Part shown: one piece after another, positions 23,101-34,366 of the stretch
How positions within the stretch are numbered: position 1 is the stretch's first letter
How the letters are laid out: the number at the start of each line of letters is the position of its first letter
Assembly (NCBI GenBank): GCA_033807695.1
Contig: CM066311.1
Location: 2,418,001-2,482,000, forward strand
From: Daedaleopsis sinensis
Taxonomy: Eukaryota; Basidiomycota; Agaricomycetes; Polyporales; Polyporaceae
Length of the DNA stretch: 64,000 bases
Reading direction: 5' to 3'
Program-made: the position numbers and the translations under genes
The notes under the pieces: generated by a model
What the model was told of the DNA's origin: nothing
The model's input: the letters and a program-made list of their open reading frames with translations, nothing else
Database searches by the model: none

Positions 23101-23332
23101 TGTCGGAAATTCCCAGGGTACATCCGGATGAGGTCAGCATTCCCATCTTATCCCGAATACATCCGGATGGATTTCCAAACGCAAGCTTTTATTTACCGCT
23201 TACCGAAGCTTACCTCATGATTTTCCTAGACTATAATAATTTATAATAATCCCTCTCTGGATGCGGTGGCTGACCGTCAGGATGATCCTGATTATCCCGA
23301 TGCATCCCGATGCTCATCGGCAATTTCCGACA
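23101..23332. mobile_element. 232-bp MITE-like element
   Basis: TGTCGGAAATT at 23101-23111 is mirrored by AATTTCCGACA at 23322-23332. The match continues as TGTCGGAAATT(C/G)CC when both ends are read inward. The interior has subterminal copies of CATCCGGATG and CATC(C/G)GGA-type motifs and an AT-rich centre. Both ends resemble the 16-bp terminus at 17613 and 27358. A flanking AG on each side is too short to be firm evidence of target duplication. Confidence 0.55.
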
Positions 23333-23339
23333 AGTCACG

Positions 23340-26300
23340 GCCTGCTTGTCCACATGTCTGCTCAACTGAAGTGCCAGGGGGTTAAGCAACACCCATTGCA
23401 GTGATACGCACTCGGATGGGGCTTGAGCCCTCACAGAGTCTATCTCCAACACCCTGTACTTTGTGGTGTGCGGGCTGCGTACGTGGTGAGTCATGGTGGT
23501 TGTGAATGTCAAGTCTATCAGACGGAAGGGTGTTTGTGTGAGTCTGCACCTACCGACTCCTCTGAGCGTTGAGTCCACGCGTCCAATCAGAAAAAGCTGA
23601 GTTGCGATTTCACCGTATCAGATGCCTTCAGCGCAAGCGCATTCTTTCCCTTGCCAGGGAACTTCAGCTTGCCGACGAGTTCGTTCAAGCGGCTGCGGAA
23701 CTGCGAATATGCCGGGTCACCAGTGTGCGACCGTTCGATGGATGCAAGCGTAACTGGCACGTCGCGCGAGCCGAGTGTGATGTGCTCGAACCGGAAGGGG
23801 TCTACATCCTCCCACTCTTCGTTGAGGTCTTCAGAAGTGATCACATCGTAGTCTGTGTCGTATGTGTCGCTAGCATTGGCAGCGTCTTGTGCATCCATGA
23901 GATGGCGGATGGCCTTCGCAACAAGGAACTGATGCTCCACATTCGCGATCTAAAGCACAATGTTAGACAGTAGTTGCAGATCAGATTGGAACAAATTCAA
24001 CAGAGTCGACTCACCTGGTGCTCGACATCCCTGAAGTTTGTTCGCGTCTGGTATATCTTCTTAAGCGCATGATGAGAAGACTCGGAGGGCTTGGTATTGA
24101 AGTTACGTGTGACACCCTTATCCTCGATGTCTTTCGTGGTGTGGTCGTGGGTATGCAACTTGGGGAAGTTCCACCTCTTGCCCGGATGGAAGTCTTCATA
24201 TGCCTGACAGATACAATGCACATGAGCACTGCAAACGATAGGTGAACCACTGTGTGGGACATTACCAGAATAGCGGTGGAGAAGCGAGGGAGTGTCTTCC
24301 GGAAAGCGGCGAGTCGCTCCTCAGTCTGCCAATGCAGACCGGCATATACATCGAGAATGTTGTAGATATGAATTGCCGTCAAGAGAAGATACCAACGCCG
24401 ATCGTTGACCAAGACGTTGTAGGTAGCAGGTACAATGACCTGCAGCATCGACAATCATCGGCAGGAGCTCCAACTGAATGGTGGCAACGATATCTTACCT
24501 TCGAAATGTCTTCATATTTGCTACCGTCAGCGAAAGAGATTGAATCGATCTCCGAGAAATGATTGAAGTCCCTCCAGCGCGGGAGATTGTCAAACCTGAA
24601 GGTGATCGATCAGCATCAAATCCGCACAGTGATTGTATCCGTCTCCATCACGTACTGCGCGTTTGCTTGGATTCTGATGTTGCGTATCGAGCCCGCCAAG
24701 ATCTTCTGGTACTCATCGAAGAGATGGTCGCTGAACAGCCCCCCGTGGTGTGCGTGTAGTCTGTCCCAGGAGAGAGCTTTGTGAACGTTGCAGTGCGGGA
24801 TTCTCCAAAAGACGTTCTGCGGTACATGACGTATGAGCGAGCACAGCACAAATAGATGACCGGAGCACTGGTAGTGGAACATACCAAGACTGGCCGGATA
24901 CCTATCTTGACGAGATCAGGTTCTTTCTGAGCGGCGGGGATGTCTTGCTCGACGATGTACTGGCCCTCCTCATGGGTCCGCAGCTTGTGAAGCGGATGCT
25001 CTGCTAGGAACTTGAGCTCGTCACTTGGCACATGGCAAACAGAACAGCTCTGATTGCCTCCCATGCCACGCGTGAGCGCCATCATGCTCCTAAGGAAAAT
25101 GTAAATAACGTGCAGGCTGTCGAGGACAAGTGCAGAAGTCTCCGGAGTGGCGTACTGTTCCTCGTAGTCACCGGAAAGAATCAAAACGATCGGGTATAGG
25201 ACTCGCTCCTTCCCATCGCCGCAACGAAACTTTTGACCGCGACCTTTGCCCCATGCGTATACGTCGAAGAGGGCCTTGAGAATGATCCAAAACGACTTGT
25301 GCCACACTATCCGTTTGTGGGTAGTGTAGCTGAGCTTACCCTCCTCGTTACTATCTTCGACCTAACCTTCCGTGAGACGACTGAGGAGATATGAAGAGTG
25401 AGTATACTTACGATTGGGAGAAAACCAACGAGTTGACCACCGCCGAATCCATCGCTGTTGCGAATGCTGATCGGCAGATTGGCTAGCCTCACAATGACTG
25501 GGTAACCTTTCTTCCCTCTGAAGGAGGACAGTCGGGTTTTGTCTGCGTAGAGGATGAACAGTACGGGTCCATTCACATCTGCCGGAAGGGAACTCTAAAA
25601 GCATTCACGTGTGAGCGCTGCTTATTATACACTTAGCATGTTTACCTCGATCCTCCACCAGGCTGCAGCGGTATGTGGCTCGTCGATGAACCTTTCCCAT
25701 TTGCCATTGGTATACTTATAGTGCCTGACGGAGTGCCAGACCATCTTCGAAGCGAGGATCGGGTCGCTGATGAGTGCGAGCGCCCAATCCCAGATATTGC
25801 GCGCCCACACGGTGTACTCTCGGGTGGTGTCATGGATGTAAGGGGCTGAGATTGTGTACGAAGTGAACTACAAAGTGATACATGAGCTAGAGACACATCT
25901 TAGAGCGACAAAGTGTACAGACACCAGGCTGCAGATTCGCGGCATCCTTCCACGCCGCCCGCGCGTCCTTGTACAACTTGAAGGTCAGATCCTTCGAGTC
26001 TGCCCCGATGCGCCGGATGAGGGACAAAGACTCATTCATCTGCGCCTTGGTGAGCCCTGCCTTCAACGCGAAGTGCGCGAACTTGAAGTCGATGCGCGTC
26101 TTGAAAGGTTTCCACGGTTCGGAAGCGATGTTGGCGAGCGAGCTGGAAGCTGGGGTGTCGGAGAGAAACTCGCCGAGCTTCAAGTAGGTGACACGCCCCT
26201 TCTCCGCATGAGGGTGGGGGACAATTTTGATATCCCCTTCCTCCGGAACCCACTCTGTCAAGTCGGCAAGCGAGAGAGTATCCGAGTCGACATCTGACTC

Positions 26301-26805
26301 TGCATCCAAGGTGGCAGGTGCTCTCTCTGGCGAAGGAGGAGGCTGTCCCTCACCGTGAGTCCGCGAATGGGCCTGGATGTTGAGCAGGCTGGCAGGGACG
26401 ACAATCTTGGATCGTACAGGAGCGCTCCTGGTGGTAGCCTGGGAACTCTGAAGGGGTGCAGGTGCGTTGACGCGCTCCGGTATGTACACTACAAACAATG
26501 TTGACTGCGAGAATCGGCATGCATAGAAACAAACTCACCTCGTCCTTTCAGAGTAGGTGCTGATCCAATGTAGGGAGACGCAACCAGGACTGGCTCCACT
26601 CCGACGCCAGTCGCTGGTCCTAGTAGCAGGAGAGTTCAAGTCAGCGTTGTAGTTGAAACAGACGTGAGACAGGCGAACCTGGAGCCGTGTGCCGCGCGGC
26701 TTTGACTCGAGTCGGGCAAATAAGGTCATGTTCGACCTGTCCGCCTTTACCGAGAACTTGTTGACAGGCTCTGCAGGTAGCCTTGCGAGTTGGTTTAGAA
26801 GACAT
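23340..26805 (-). CDS. Plavaka-type DNA transposase
   Basis: Multi-exon gene starting MSSKPTRKATCRACQQVLG with a CxxC...H...C zinc-finger-like N-terminus. Seen in order: WKPFKTRIDFKFAHFALKAG, NIWDWALALISDPILA, VLFILYADKTRLSSF, then GFGGGQLVGFLP, LILSGDYEEQY, CSVCHVPSDELK, NVFWRIPHCNVHKALSWDRL with HAHHGGLFSDHL, FPKLHTHDHTT, and near the end a degenerate YRVLEIDSVRAQAPSECVSL. This order is that of basidiomycete Plavaka transposases (DDE-type). YADKT and GDYEEQ hold the likely first acidic catalytic positions. Short introns, for example 25320-25352 and 24818-24886, splice in frame. The C-terminal 100 residues lie in a different frame after a stop at 23587, so the copy may be dying. Confidence 0.85.
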
Positions 26806-28470
26806 GACTAGACAAATGACATCAGTATGAAATTGCATCCCATCGTCGGGCTACTTACCAAGGCAGAGTCAGAAACTTTGTTGAGAGGGCTGAGAGAATG
26901 CACGAGAAAGGAAGAGAGAGCGGTGCTAGCAAACGAGAGGAGATAAAAAGAGCAGGGATTGAGCGGGTGAGAGAGGTCAAAATAATAGGATTAGTGATGA
27001 GAGTTGAGGAGTACAGCAATGAGAGAGACGGCAAAGATGGAGAGCAAGATGGAGCAAACGAGAGCTGAGGCCTGAGGGAGGGCTCAATATCGAATGCATC
27101 CAATCTGCCCACCCTTTTATCCAGCACTAATCAAACCGTGCGAAAAGGTTCATTTTTGTAGCGACTCGCACCGAGCGGGGCACGGCTCCCCATCCTGAAT
27201 TCGATTCGCACATCTGGATTTCAACCTGAGATCGGTTCTCACATCTATATTGAACCAACCACTGAGGTTAGATCCTTTACAACTTTGATTGAGTAGATTC
27301 AAAATAGATGGGTGCTGGATGGAGCACCTTCCAGATGGCTTTCGGCAATTACCGACATGGGCGGGGTTGATGCCACTAGTAGGACGCTGCAGAGGTTAGG
27401 GTACACTGATGAAGAGCCTAAGTTCAAGTTTACGCGATGCGCGAGGTGTCAGCCATAGTCGCGACGGGTTAGAGCGTGTCAATAGCAGTACCTCAGCTAG
27501 TATGTGTGGTTGCGTGAGTTTCTCAGGCTTGTGGTTGCAGCTCTTCCCGGGAGCACGGTAGCGCCGGTCACGACAACTACCGTAAGATTGGATAGCTGGT
27601 GACAGTGTGCGCGACCTACGCAAGTAGTGTTCAGCTACACAATACCACGGTCGCCGGCAGAAAGCCTGTGTAACAAAACATACACTCGACCTCGGAGCTG
27701 AACTAGCGCTCGATGCATAAACATATAGAACTGTAACAGCGAAACATATCATGATCAAGGTATGGGTGTTCAATTTTCGAGCCGACATCATCTACTCAAG
27801 CTATTAGACACTTCATACTGTCACAGAAACTGACCGGTCTACTTGTGCCTAACAGAACCAGAGCACCACTAGATGGTACTAAGTGCCCAGTGAGGCTATC
27901 TACATGAAGCTCAAGTGAGTTTTAGCCTCAAATGTGTGCGTGACTATTGAACGGTCAAACATGGGTCAGCTAACAATCTCAGTTAGTTGTATGCTTGTAC
28001 AACATCTATTCAACAGACTCCTGAACAGCTGTTTGAGTTTATTGGCCATAGGATATGTTTCTCATTCTGTTATTGCTTTCAGATGCACCGTTATACACAC
28101 TCCCATTGACTGAGAAGGCTATCCCAATAGGGCTGGATGCAGCTAAATACAGCATGTCCCCTTCCCTCCTCCCAAGTTCTGGGCCTACGTTCAAGCTCAC
28201 CTTTTGATGACAGAGAATACTGAAGGCTTCTTATAGTATTGTTTTGTAGGTCAGTCCTTTGCCTACGGTAGTACTCAAAGCGGACGGGTCCAGGGAGATT
28301 ATAGTGCCATATCCGGATGATGTGAATACTCCGCCTGGCGCCCGTATGATCAAGTGTCGGGACATGCAACTATGAATAGTACAACTATACTCCCTATTCA
28401 GTCATGATGGCGGCAGAGCACCATGAGCCTAGATTAGCAGGGCGCGCAAAAGAGCTAATTGGGTGGTGCC

Positions 28471-28512
28471 CTCTAAATGTATCCAGAGACCGGCCTCTGG
28501 ATGCATTCAGAG
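28471..28512. repeat. Short inverted repeat, hairpin family A, copy 1
   Basis: CTCTAAATGTATCCAGAG faces CTCTGGATGCATTCAGAG across a 6-nt loop, with 16 of 18 positions pairing. It is followed within about 40 bp by the shared tail TTCTAGTAAGAG also present after the copy at 33,221. Confidence 0.65.
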
Positions 28513-31500
28513 TGCTCGACTCTAAGTACAGTTTATGATGGATCTCGTATTGGTTCTAGTAAGAGCCAGGGGATATATCATTATGACAGTATCGCCTGAC
28601 ACTGCATATTAACCCGTGGACTTGACCGTAGCATGCGGACATCCGAGCATACCCTTTTTAGCCAATCAGGCCAATCCTAGACGTGATATCCGACTTTTTG
28701 CTGATGATATGGTATATTCTATGACATCACTTCTCATGCACCATTCTGCTACCGGATTCGGAGCAGTTGGCTGCTAGCTTTCAGGCTTCAAGTCATACAT
28801 GGAGATCAAAGTTTGAGGGGGAGCGAGCCTTGTAGAGCAATGACTGTTGCCTGACTGAGAGTAGGCGAGATGAGCTAAGTTGGGGTGAGCTACAAGCGGG
28901 ACTTGGCAACTCAACTTGAATGGAGGATCACTGGAAATTGAAGTGTTGTGCTTGTAGGTGCTGTATAAATGATATATCGTGTCAACATGACAAAGGGCTC
29001 AATGCAGTAAAATAGTCTGAATGTTCAGCATTAAATGACGGAGGTACCATAGCCTCTGTGAATGCATTCAAGGTTAGTGTGGATGCAGCCGCTGGGCTAC
29101 CTGGTCATGGTCACTACTATAGCGGTGTCCGTCGCCAGACTTGGGATGATTTAAGGCAGAGACTAAATGTGTTCTTGATAAGCATTGTCAGAACTGAAAG
29201 CCTTGTTGGCAGGAATAGACCACCTAGTCCTGCTACTTAACATACTCACCTGCATACATCGTAGGATTGAATCTTCTCAAATTTGGCGGTGATCTCCGAG
29301 TTCCCCGGAACTTGGACTCAGACCTGAAAAGACAACAAACACATACATAGTGAGTGAATTGTGTGATCAATGAGTTGGAGAGGGCAGAAGTTATACTGAA
29401 AACTTGTTTCTTGGCCCAGGGAGCCTATCTAGTATTGACCTCCAAAAAGTTCAGTAAGGACCTTTGCACCCCCCTCCCTCCCCCCACTCCTGGTCTCGGC
29501 AAACCTTGAAGTGCCCCTCGTGGTGGAAGTCAATCAGAATGAATGTCTAATGAAGTACGGGCATTAGAGTTATGGAAACATATCTATATGCTATAAATAA
29601 CATAGCCAAATGTTCCCTTTGACTTGTAAGTGTGCTACACTGACAGAGCATTTGCTTAAGGATATCTCGAGAAATCTCCCCATAAGAATTCACTAAGGGG
29701 TTCTTATGAGATTCCCATTTCCTGACCCTGTAGAGCATCTCAAAAATGCATAATTTTAAGTTCCCCTTGAGAATGCACCATAGAAAAATCTCATGAATAA
29801 TACAATTGTCAACACTAGCCGTGCATGCCCTCAGCGCTCATTCAGCACTGTTTGCGTTCATCCATCAGTAGAACCCCAAATGCCTTAATCGCCTTGACGG
29901 GCCCTTAATGGCCCCTAACAATTATTAACAGCAGATTAACAGGCTATTATTGAGGGTCATAATTGGTTGTTAATGTGTTCTCAATAATGCTGATAATCGG
30001 TGCTAAGCACAGCAGCTGTGCATATTGCAGATCTGGGCTGGTGTCCATGATATTCACACAGTGCAGTGAAGACATTCACAATGTAGACATCTAATGGGAT
30101 TGATAGGGTGCAGGCGAGAGTCACTGAGTGTAAGAACATGTGATGTACCTGCCCCAGCTGCAAGCTCCCCATATCCCCTACCTGCTGCTGCAGCTTTCAT
30201 GGGCAGCCATGGCCCATGGGTGACACAATACAGATGAATCACACACTACCAGCTGGTGTTGCGGGGTAGGGAAGCGTAGTGAGCTGGCTGTGGCCGGCTG
30301 CACAAGCTCTGGATTTGACTCATCAGAAAAGGTGTTAATGAGTGGCAGTGAGGGCTGTTCTACTGATGTCTGACCTCACAGCTTGGAAACATAGGAATAT
30401 GGAAAAGAACATATTCACCAACTACTACTACATACTTGTGCTACCGGCAAGCCTACATGGAGTCACATGTATCATCAAGAATTACGAACTTACTGCAGCA
30501 AATGAGTTGAAGTGGTGGTGGTGGCAGTGATGTTGATACTGAAGGACAATATCCTGAGGACAACATATGAGAGACGATATGTAAGCAGACATACCCACAA
30601 GTCATAGGGGGACCACAGCGAGACCGGATGTGGGACAAGGGTATAGTGACACAGAGCGGGGATGGAGGGATGAAGCACTTAACTCAAGCCGGGAACAGAT
30701 ATCATCAGACCACATATATTGTGACAGGATAGGTCAACTCTCACAGAACAACATTGTGAAACTAATGGCTATAGATACCTACAAACCTTAAAGTGAGTAA
30801 ACCTAGAGTAACAATGAGATGAACAAACGAGGGACCTACTCTGATCACTCCTTGCAAAGTCATCTCTATCAGATGACAAGACCCTATTGTTTACTGGTAT
30901 CAGAGAGTGCAGAGGAGTAGCTGGCAATAAACCAATTGACAAACCTATTGTGTAGTTCACAGTGGATTAACTAAGGAGATCATGAGTGCCACAGCATCAC
31001 CAATGGCCCTGAAAGAGACCTTGTCAATGCCAGCATCTGAGAGTGGTGTCCAACACAGTGGAAGATTATTTATGTTGAGACTAAAGTCAGACACTAGATT
31101 TCAAATGCAGAGAAACCAGAGGATGGGACAGGCTGAGGGTGGCCATCAGGAGGGTGAGCACTGAAAGTGATGAGGGACTTGGGACTTTGAGCAAGGCAAA
31201 GCACTTGATGCGGCTCGCTGAACTGACAAAGCCAACAGGCACCAAGATTACGTGTGGTGGACAAAGGATTTCAGTGTCTGTTCACCAGCTGGCAGGGGAC
31301 ATGAGAATTAGATTGTTAGACGAGATACTAGCTAGAATGCCGAGCTTAAGATTCTCTTAGTACACAAGACACCTAAGGTAAACTTGAGAAATGAATTTTA
31401 AGGGTCTGAGTGTGCAACAAAACTCAAGATCAACTCAGAATGCCTTTTGGCTGTGTAGAAGTCGTCAATGAGCGGGTGATGAACATGGGAACAACAGTCA

Positions 31501-31640
31501 GTAACTGTACAATCATTAACACAAGAGCGCCAAATGCCAGTGCATCCTTTTTTTCACTTGCGGAGAAGTGGGCCAGTCTGGCACAGTACAATTGATGAGT
31601 ATATTGGATGAATGCAGGCCATGCAGATGATATGATTCAT

Positions 31641-31708
31641 CACTGGACTCTAGCTAGAGTCCAGTGCTCTAGATGCATTCAGAGTTAAGACTTTGAATAC
31701 ATCTAGAG
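31641..31708. repeat. 26-bp perfect palindrome plus hairpin family A, copy 2
   Basis: CACTGGACTCTAG is followed directly by its exact reverse complement (31641-31666). It runs straight into a second inverted repeat, CTCTAGATGCATTCAGAG against CTTTGAATACATCTAGAG (31667-31708), of the same build as the hairpin at 28,471. Confidence 0.75.
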
Positions 31709-33220
31709 ACAGCCCGCTCTATATGGCACCCCAGCGCTACAGCCGTGTAGTCTCCCTTTGTAGATACTTCCCACGCCCCGTGCTTCTTACTCTATTGGGG
31801 AGATTGACATCAGCCCACTCAAATGGGTCGGTACAAACTGTTTCGCTTACTAATCCCGGTGAGCGTCAGATTGCCTTCCTTTCCGGTGTTTTCTTCTCAT
31901 TCTGATGTCACAGCAACATATCATACAGAATTACTAATTACTGTACTACAGGTTAAGTGGCTGTATACATCATTGTAGTGATACTTATACTAATAGCAAG
32001 CATGCTTAAGCCTTCGGTTTGACTGCGAACTGTCTACATGTACCACAACATACAAATGTCATGAGAGAGTACCATATTGGGCAGGAAGCATGCTCCCGGA
32101 ACAATGTCACCAGGTCCGGTAGCCAATCAGATGGTGAATAAAGGTGCACCTGAAGATATCATAACATGTTTATGGAGATTACGAGGTGTCTATGAGGTTG
32201 AAGGTAACCCGGTGCTCGTAGAGCGCTTAGTGCGGTACTGTACAGCTCAGCCATGGCCGAAACCTTATTCCATGTAGTATCTACTGTACACCGTAGGTAC
32301 ATCAAAAATCTTAGTCCTGTTGTAACCTCCCACTTCGCCCGTCGTCGCTCTGCTCGTGCATATTAGCCTATTCGCAATACTGACAGCCTCCATGTATAGA
32401 CAGAGATTGCTACTAGTCACATACTGAGTCGATCTGTGCTGTCTTGGAACTAGATTTTGTTATATGAGGGTTGTTCTTAGAGGTGGGGCTACAAGACACA
32501 CCTTTGCTATAGGACTATGCACTAGTATCAGGACCCGCTTGAATGAGGTTCACCTCAAGTCCCGGGATGCACAAGACCACACCCTTATCTGCTCAAGTAT
32601 GTTGTACAATGACTACTTGTGTGAATTTGTCGGGCCTAGACTAGATGTGGAGCGAGGAATTCAGTAATTTTTATGTTTTGCCCAATGAGCGCTAACTCTT
32701 GATATCGCACAGAACCATCACACGGCTACCTAGGTACTAGAGCCGGTCACCCTACATCCAATAGTTGCTAACAGAGGAGCTATAATACATAAGCAATACA
32801 GTAAGAATTTGTTCACCCGGGCAGTGGCCGTGATCCGGCATGCACTGCACCACCAGCTATCAGTAGTAGGCTGCAGCAGTAGTAGAAGGCTCGCCTAGGA
32901 TCACTAAGCTCACACGGGTATGTCCATTGTGCTACAGACCAGAGATCCACAAGAGCATGATATGTGCACTGGACATGCATGGCACGCGCTGTGTCGCGCA
33001 CATTGTATATAGTCTCGCGCGACACATGCACGCTGCTTCTGCACCATGGAAATATTATGTCCAATCTATTCATGGCATAGTTTGAATGACCATCAATCCG
33101 AGTGTGGTGTTTAGTATTATAATTAATGTGTCAGGAAAAGGCTTACTAATAAGCTGCACGGGAGGGCAACCTGCCATAAATGATTATTATTACTGGCAGT
33201 GTAGCTAGTGGTGCTAGCTG

Positions 33221-33266
33221 CTCTAAGTAGAGTACAATGATACATCACATAGTACTCTACTCAGAG
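33221..33266. repeat. Short inverted repeat, hairpin family A, copy 3
   Basis: CTCTAAGTAGAGTAC (33221-33235) pairs with GTACTCTACTCAGAG (33252-33266), 14 of 15 positions. The downstream sequence shares GTTTATG and TTCTAGTAAGAG with the copy at 28,471. Confidence 0.6.
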
Positions 33267-34284
33267 TTGTTTATGGATTACGATCTAGTTCTAGTAAGAG
33301 ACCGTGATACATTCTGGTGATGAATGGCAATAGTACTTATTAAATTCTAGTTCATTATATGTCTCTAACTCTGTCTATGTCCTTACTCTCACCACATGCA
33401 TGGACCTGTCAGTGTGACACTAAGTACCCATTAGTAATTCAAAATCAGTGGAAATAGATACAATAGTTCAAGTTCTACTAGAATAGTACTGGGTGGGTGA
33501 GAGAGCAAGATCAGATTTCTGGTGTAAACACCTAGATGGATGTCACATAGTAGGTCCACTATAGACTGAAGTTGGCAGACCACAAGGTGTGGTTGATTAG
33601 CTATCAGAAGGTGGTTAGTGTTCTGCTAGACTTGTGAGATTCTGACATGCTCTAGATGTACTTAGCTCCCAACAGAGACTCTGCACTGTCATAAAATATC
33701 AACTATATTTCTATCTTTATTGTCACAGTGTGTCACATCCTTGACTCTTTTGAGTTAAATACTATGAAGTGTAATTTGCCTGTCCTATATTACGATTGAT
33801 GAGTGAAACGAGAGAAATCGTTTTTTAACAGCGATGTTCCCCGCCAACAGATGTAACGCAAACTTGACCCCGTGGGAAGAACTTTCAGACTCCGATTACC
33901 TTGCAGTAAGCATTACATACGCATAGGTAACAAAGTTTCTTATCTTCTAGACCCTAGCCTAGGGTTAGGGTGGCACTTTAAGGTTACCTAGACGCCTCTC
34001 AGCACCGCCACTGTAGCGCTCTATGCTGCTATAACTAGTGTTATACTCTATAGTCCCCCCACATAGTGTTAGCCTTTTAATCGATTGCTACATCCATAAA
34101 GGTTGTCTGCAATCCATTAACAAATTGAAGTACCTTCACTTTGCAAACACCCTTAGATAATAGCCAGGCACTAGATATAAACTATATGCAGCTATTCTAA
34201 ATGTTTGTGGTAGAAGTCTTCTATAAACACAAGCTAGAGTCTTCCGGGGGCTTCAATGTGTTGATCGCAAAATAAGTGCCCGCA

Positions 34285-34366
34285 GCACAGTCACTGATGG
34301 TCTTGATGGCCTCCCTGGCCATGCGCTGGAGCAAGGCCAGGGAAGCCATCAAGACCATGGCTGTGC
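34285..34366. repeat. Long hairpin, family B, copy 1
   Basis: A 24-bp stem (ATGGTCTTGATGGCCTCCCT plus GGCC, 23 of 24 paired) encloses the loop ATGCGCTGGAGCAA. GCACAG/CTGTGC pairs again outside a small internal bulge. A related hairpin lies at 36,911. Confidence 0.8.

Larger units (their letters stand above)
17613..27358. mobile_element. Candidate 9.7-kb DNA transposon carrying a Plavaka-type transposase
   Basis: ATGTCGGTAATTGCCG at 17613-17628 is matched by its exact reverse complement at 27343-27358. The interval contains the Plavaka-type transposase (23340-26805), a low-complexity gene, a SART1 fragment and a smaller element ending in a one-mismatch version of the same terminus (23318-23332). 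That combination suggests a transposon end sequence. I could not find a convincing target-site duplication, and a 16-bp match could arise by chance in 64 kb, so the boundaries are tentative. Confidence 0.35.
27130..34284. other. Gene-poor AT-richer region
   Basis: Over 7 kb with no frame longer than about 130 codons and no motif I can name. Composition is clearly less GC-rich than the flanks. It holds short hairpin repeats (listed separately), TTAACA-rich inverted sequence around 29,920-29,990 and a short GGT run at 30,512-30,525. It looks like old decayed repeat DNA. A single GGGTTAGGG at 33,962-33,970 is not a telomere array. Confidence 0.55.

Noticed and set aside
33955..33975. GGGTTAGGG, possible telomere repeat
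   Set aside because: A single unit, not an array. No chromosome-end structure.
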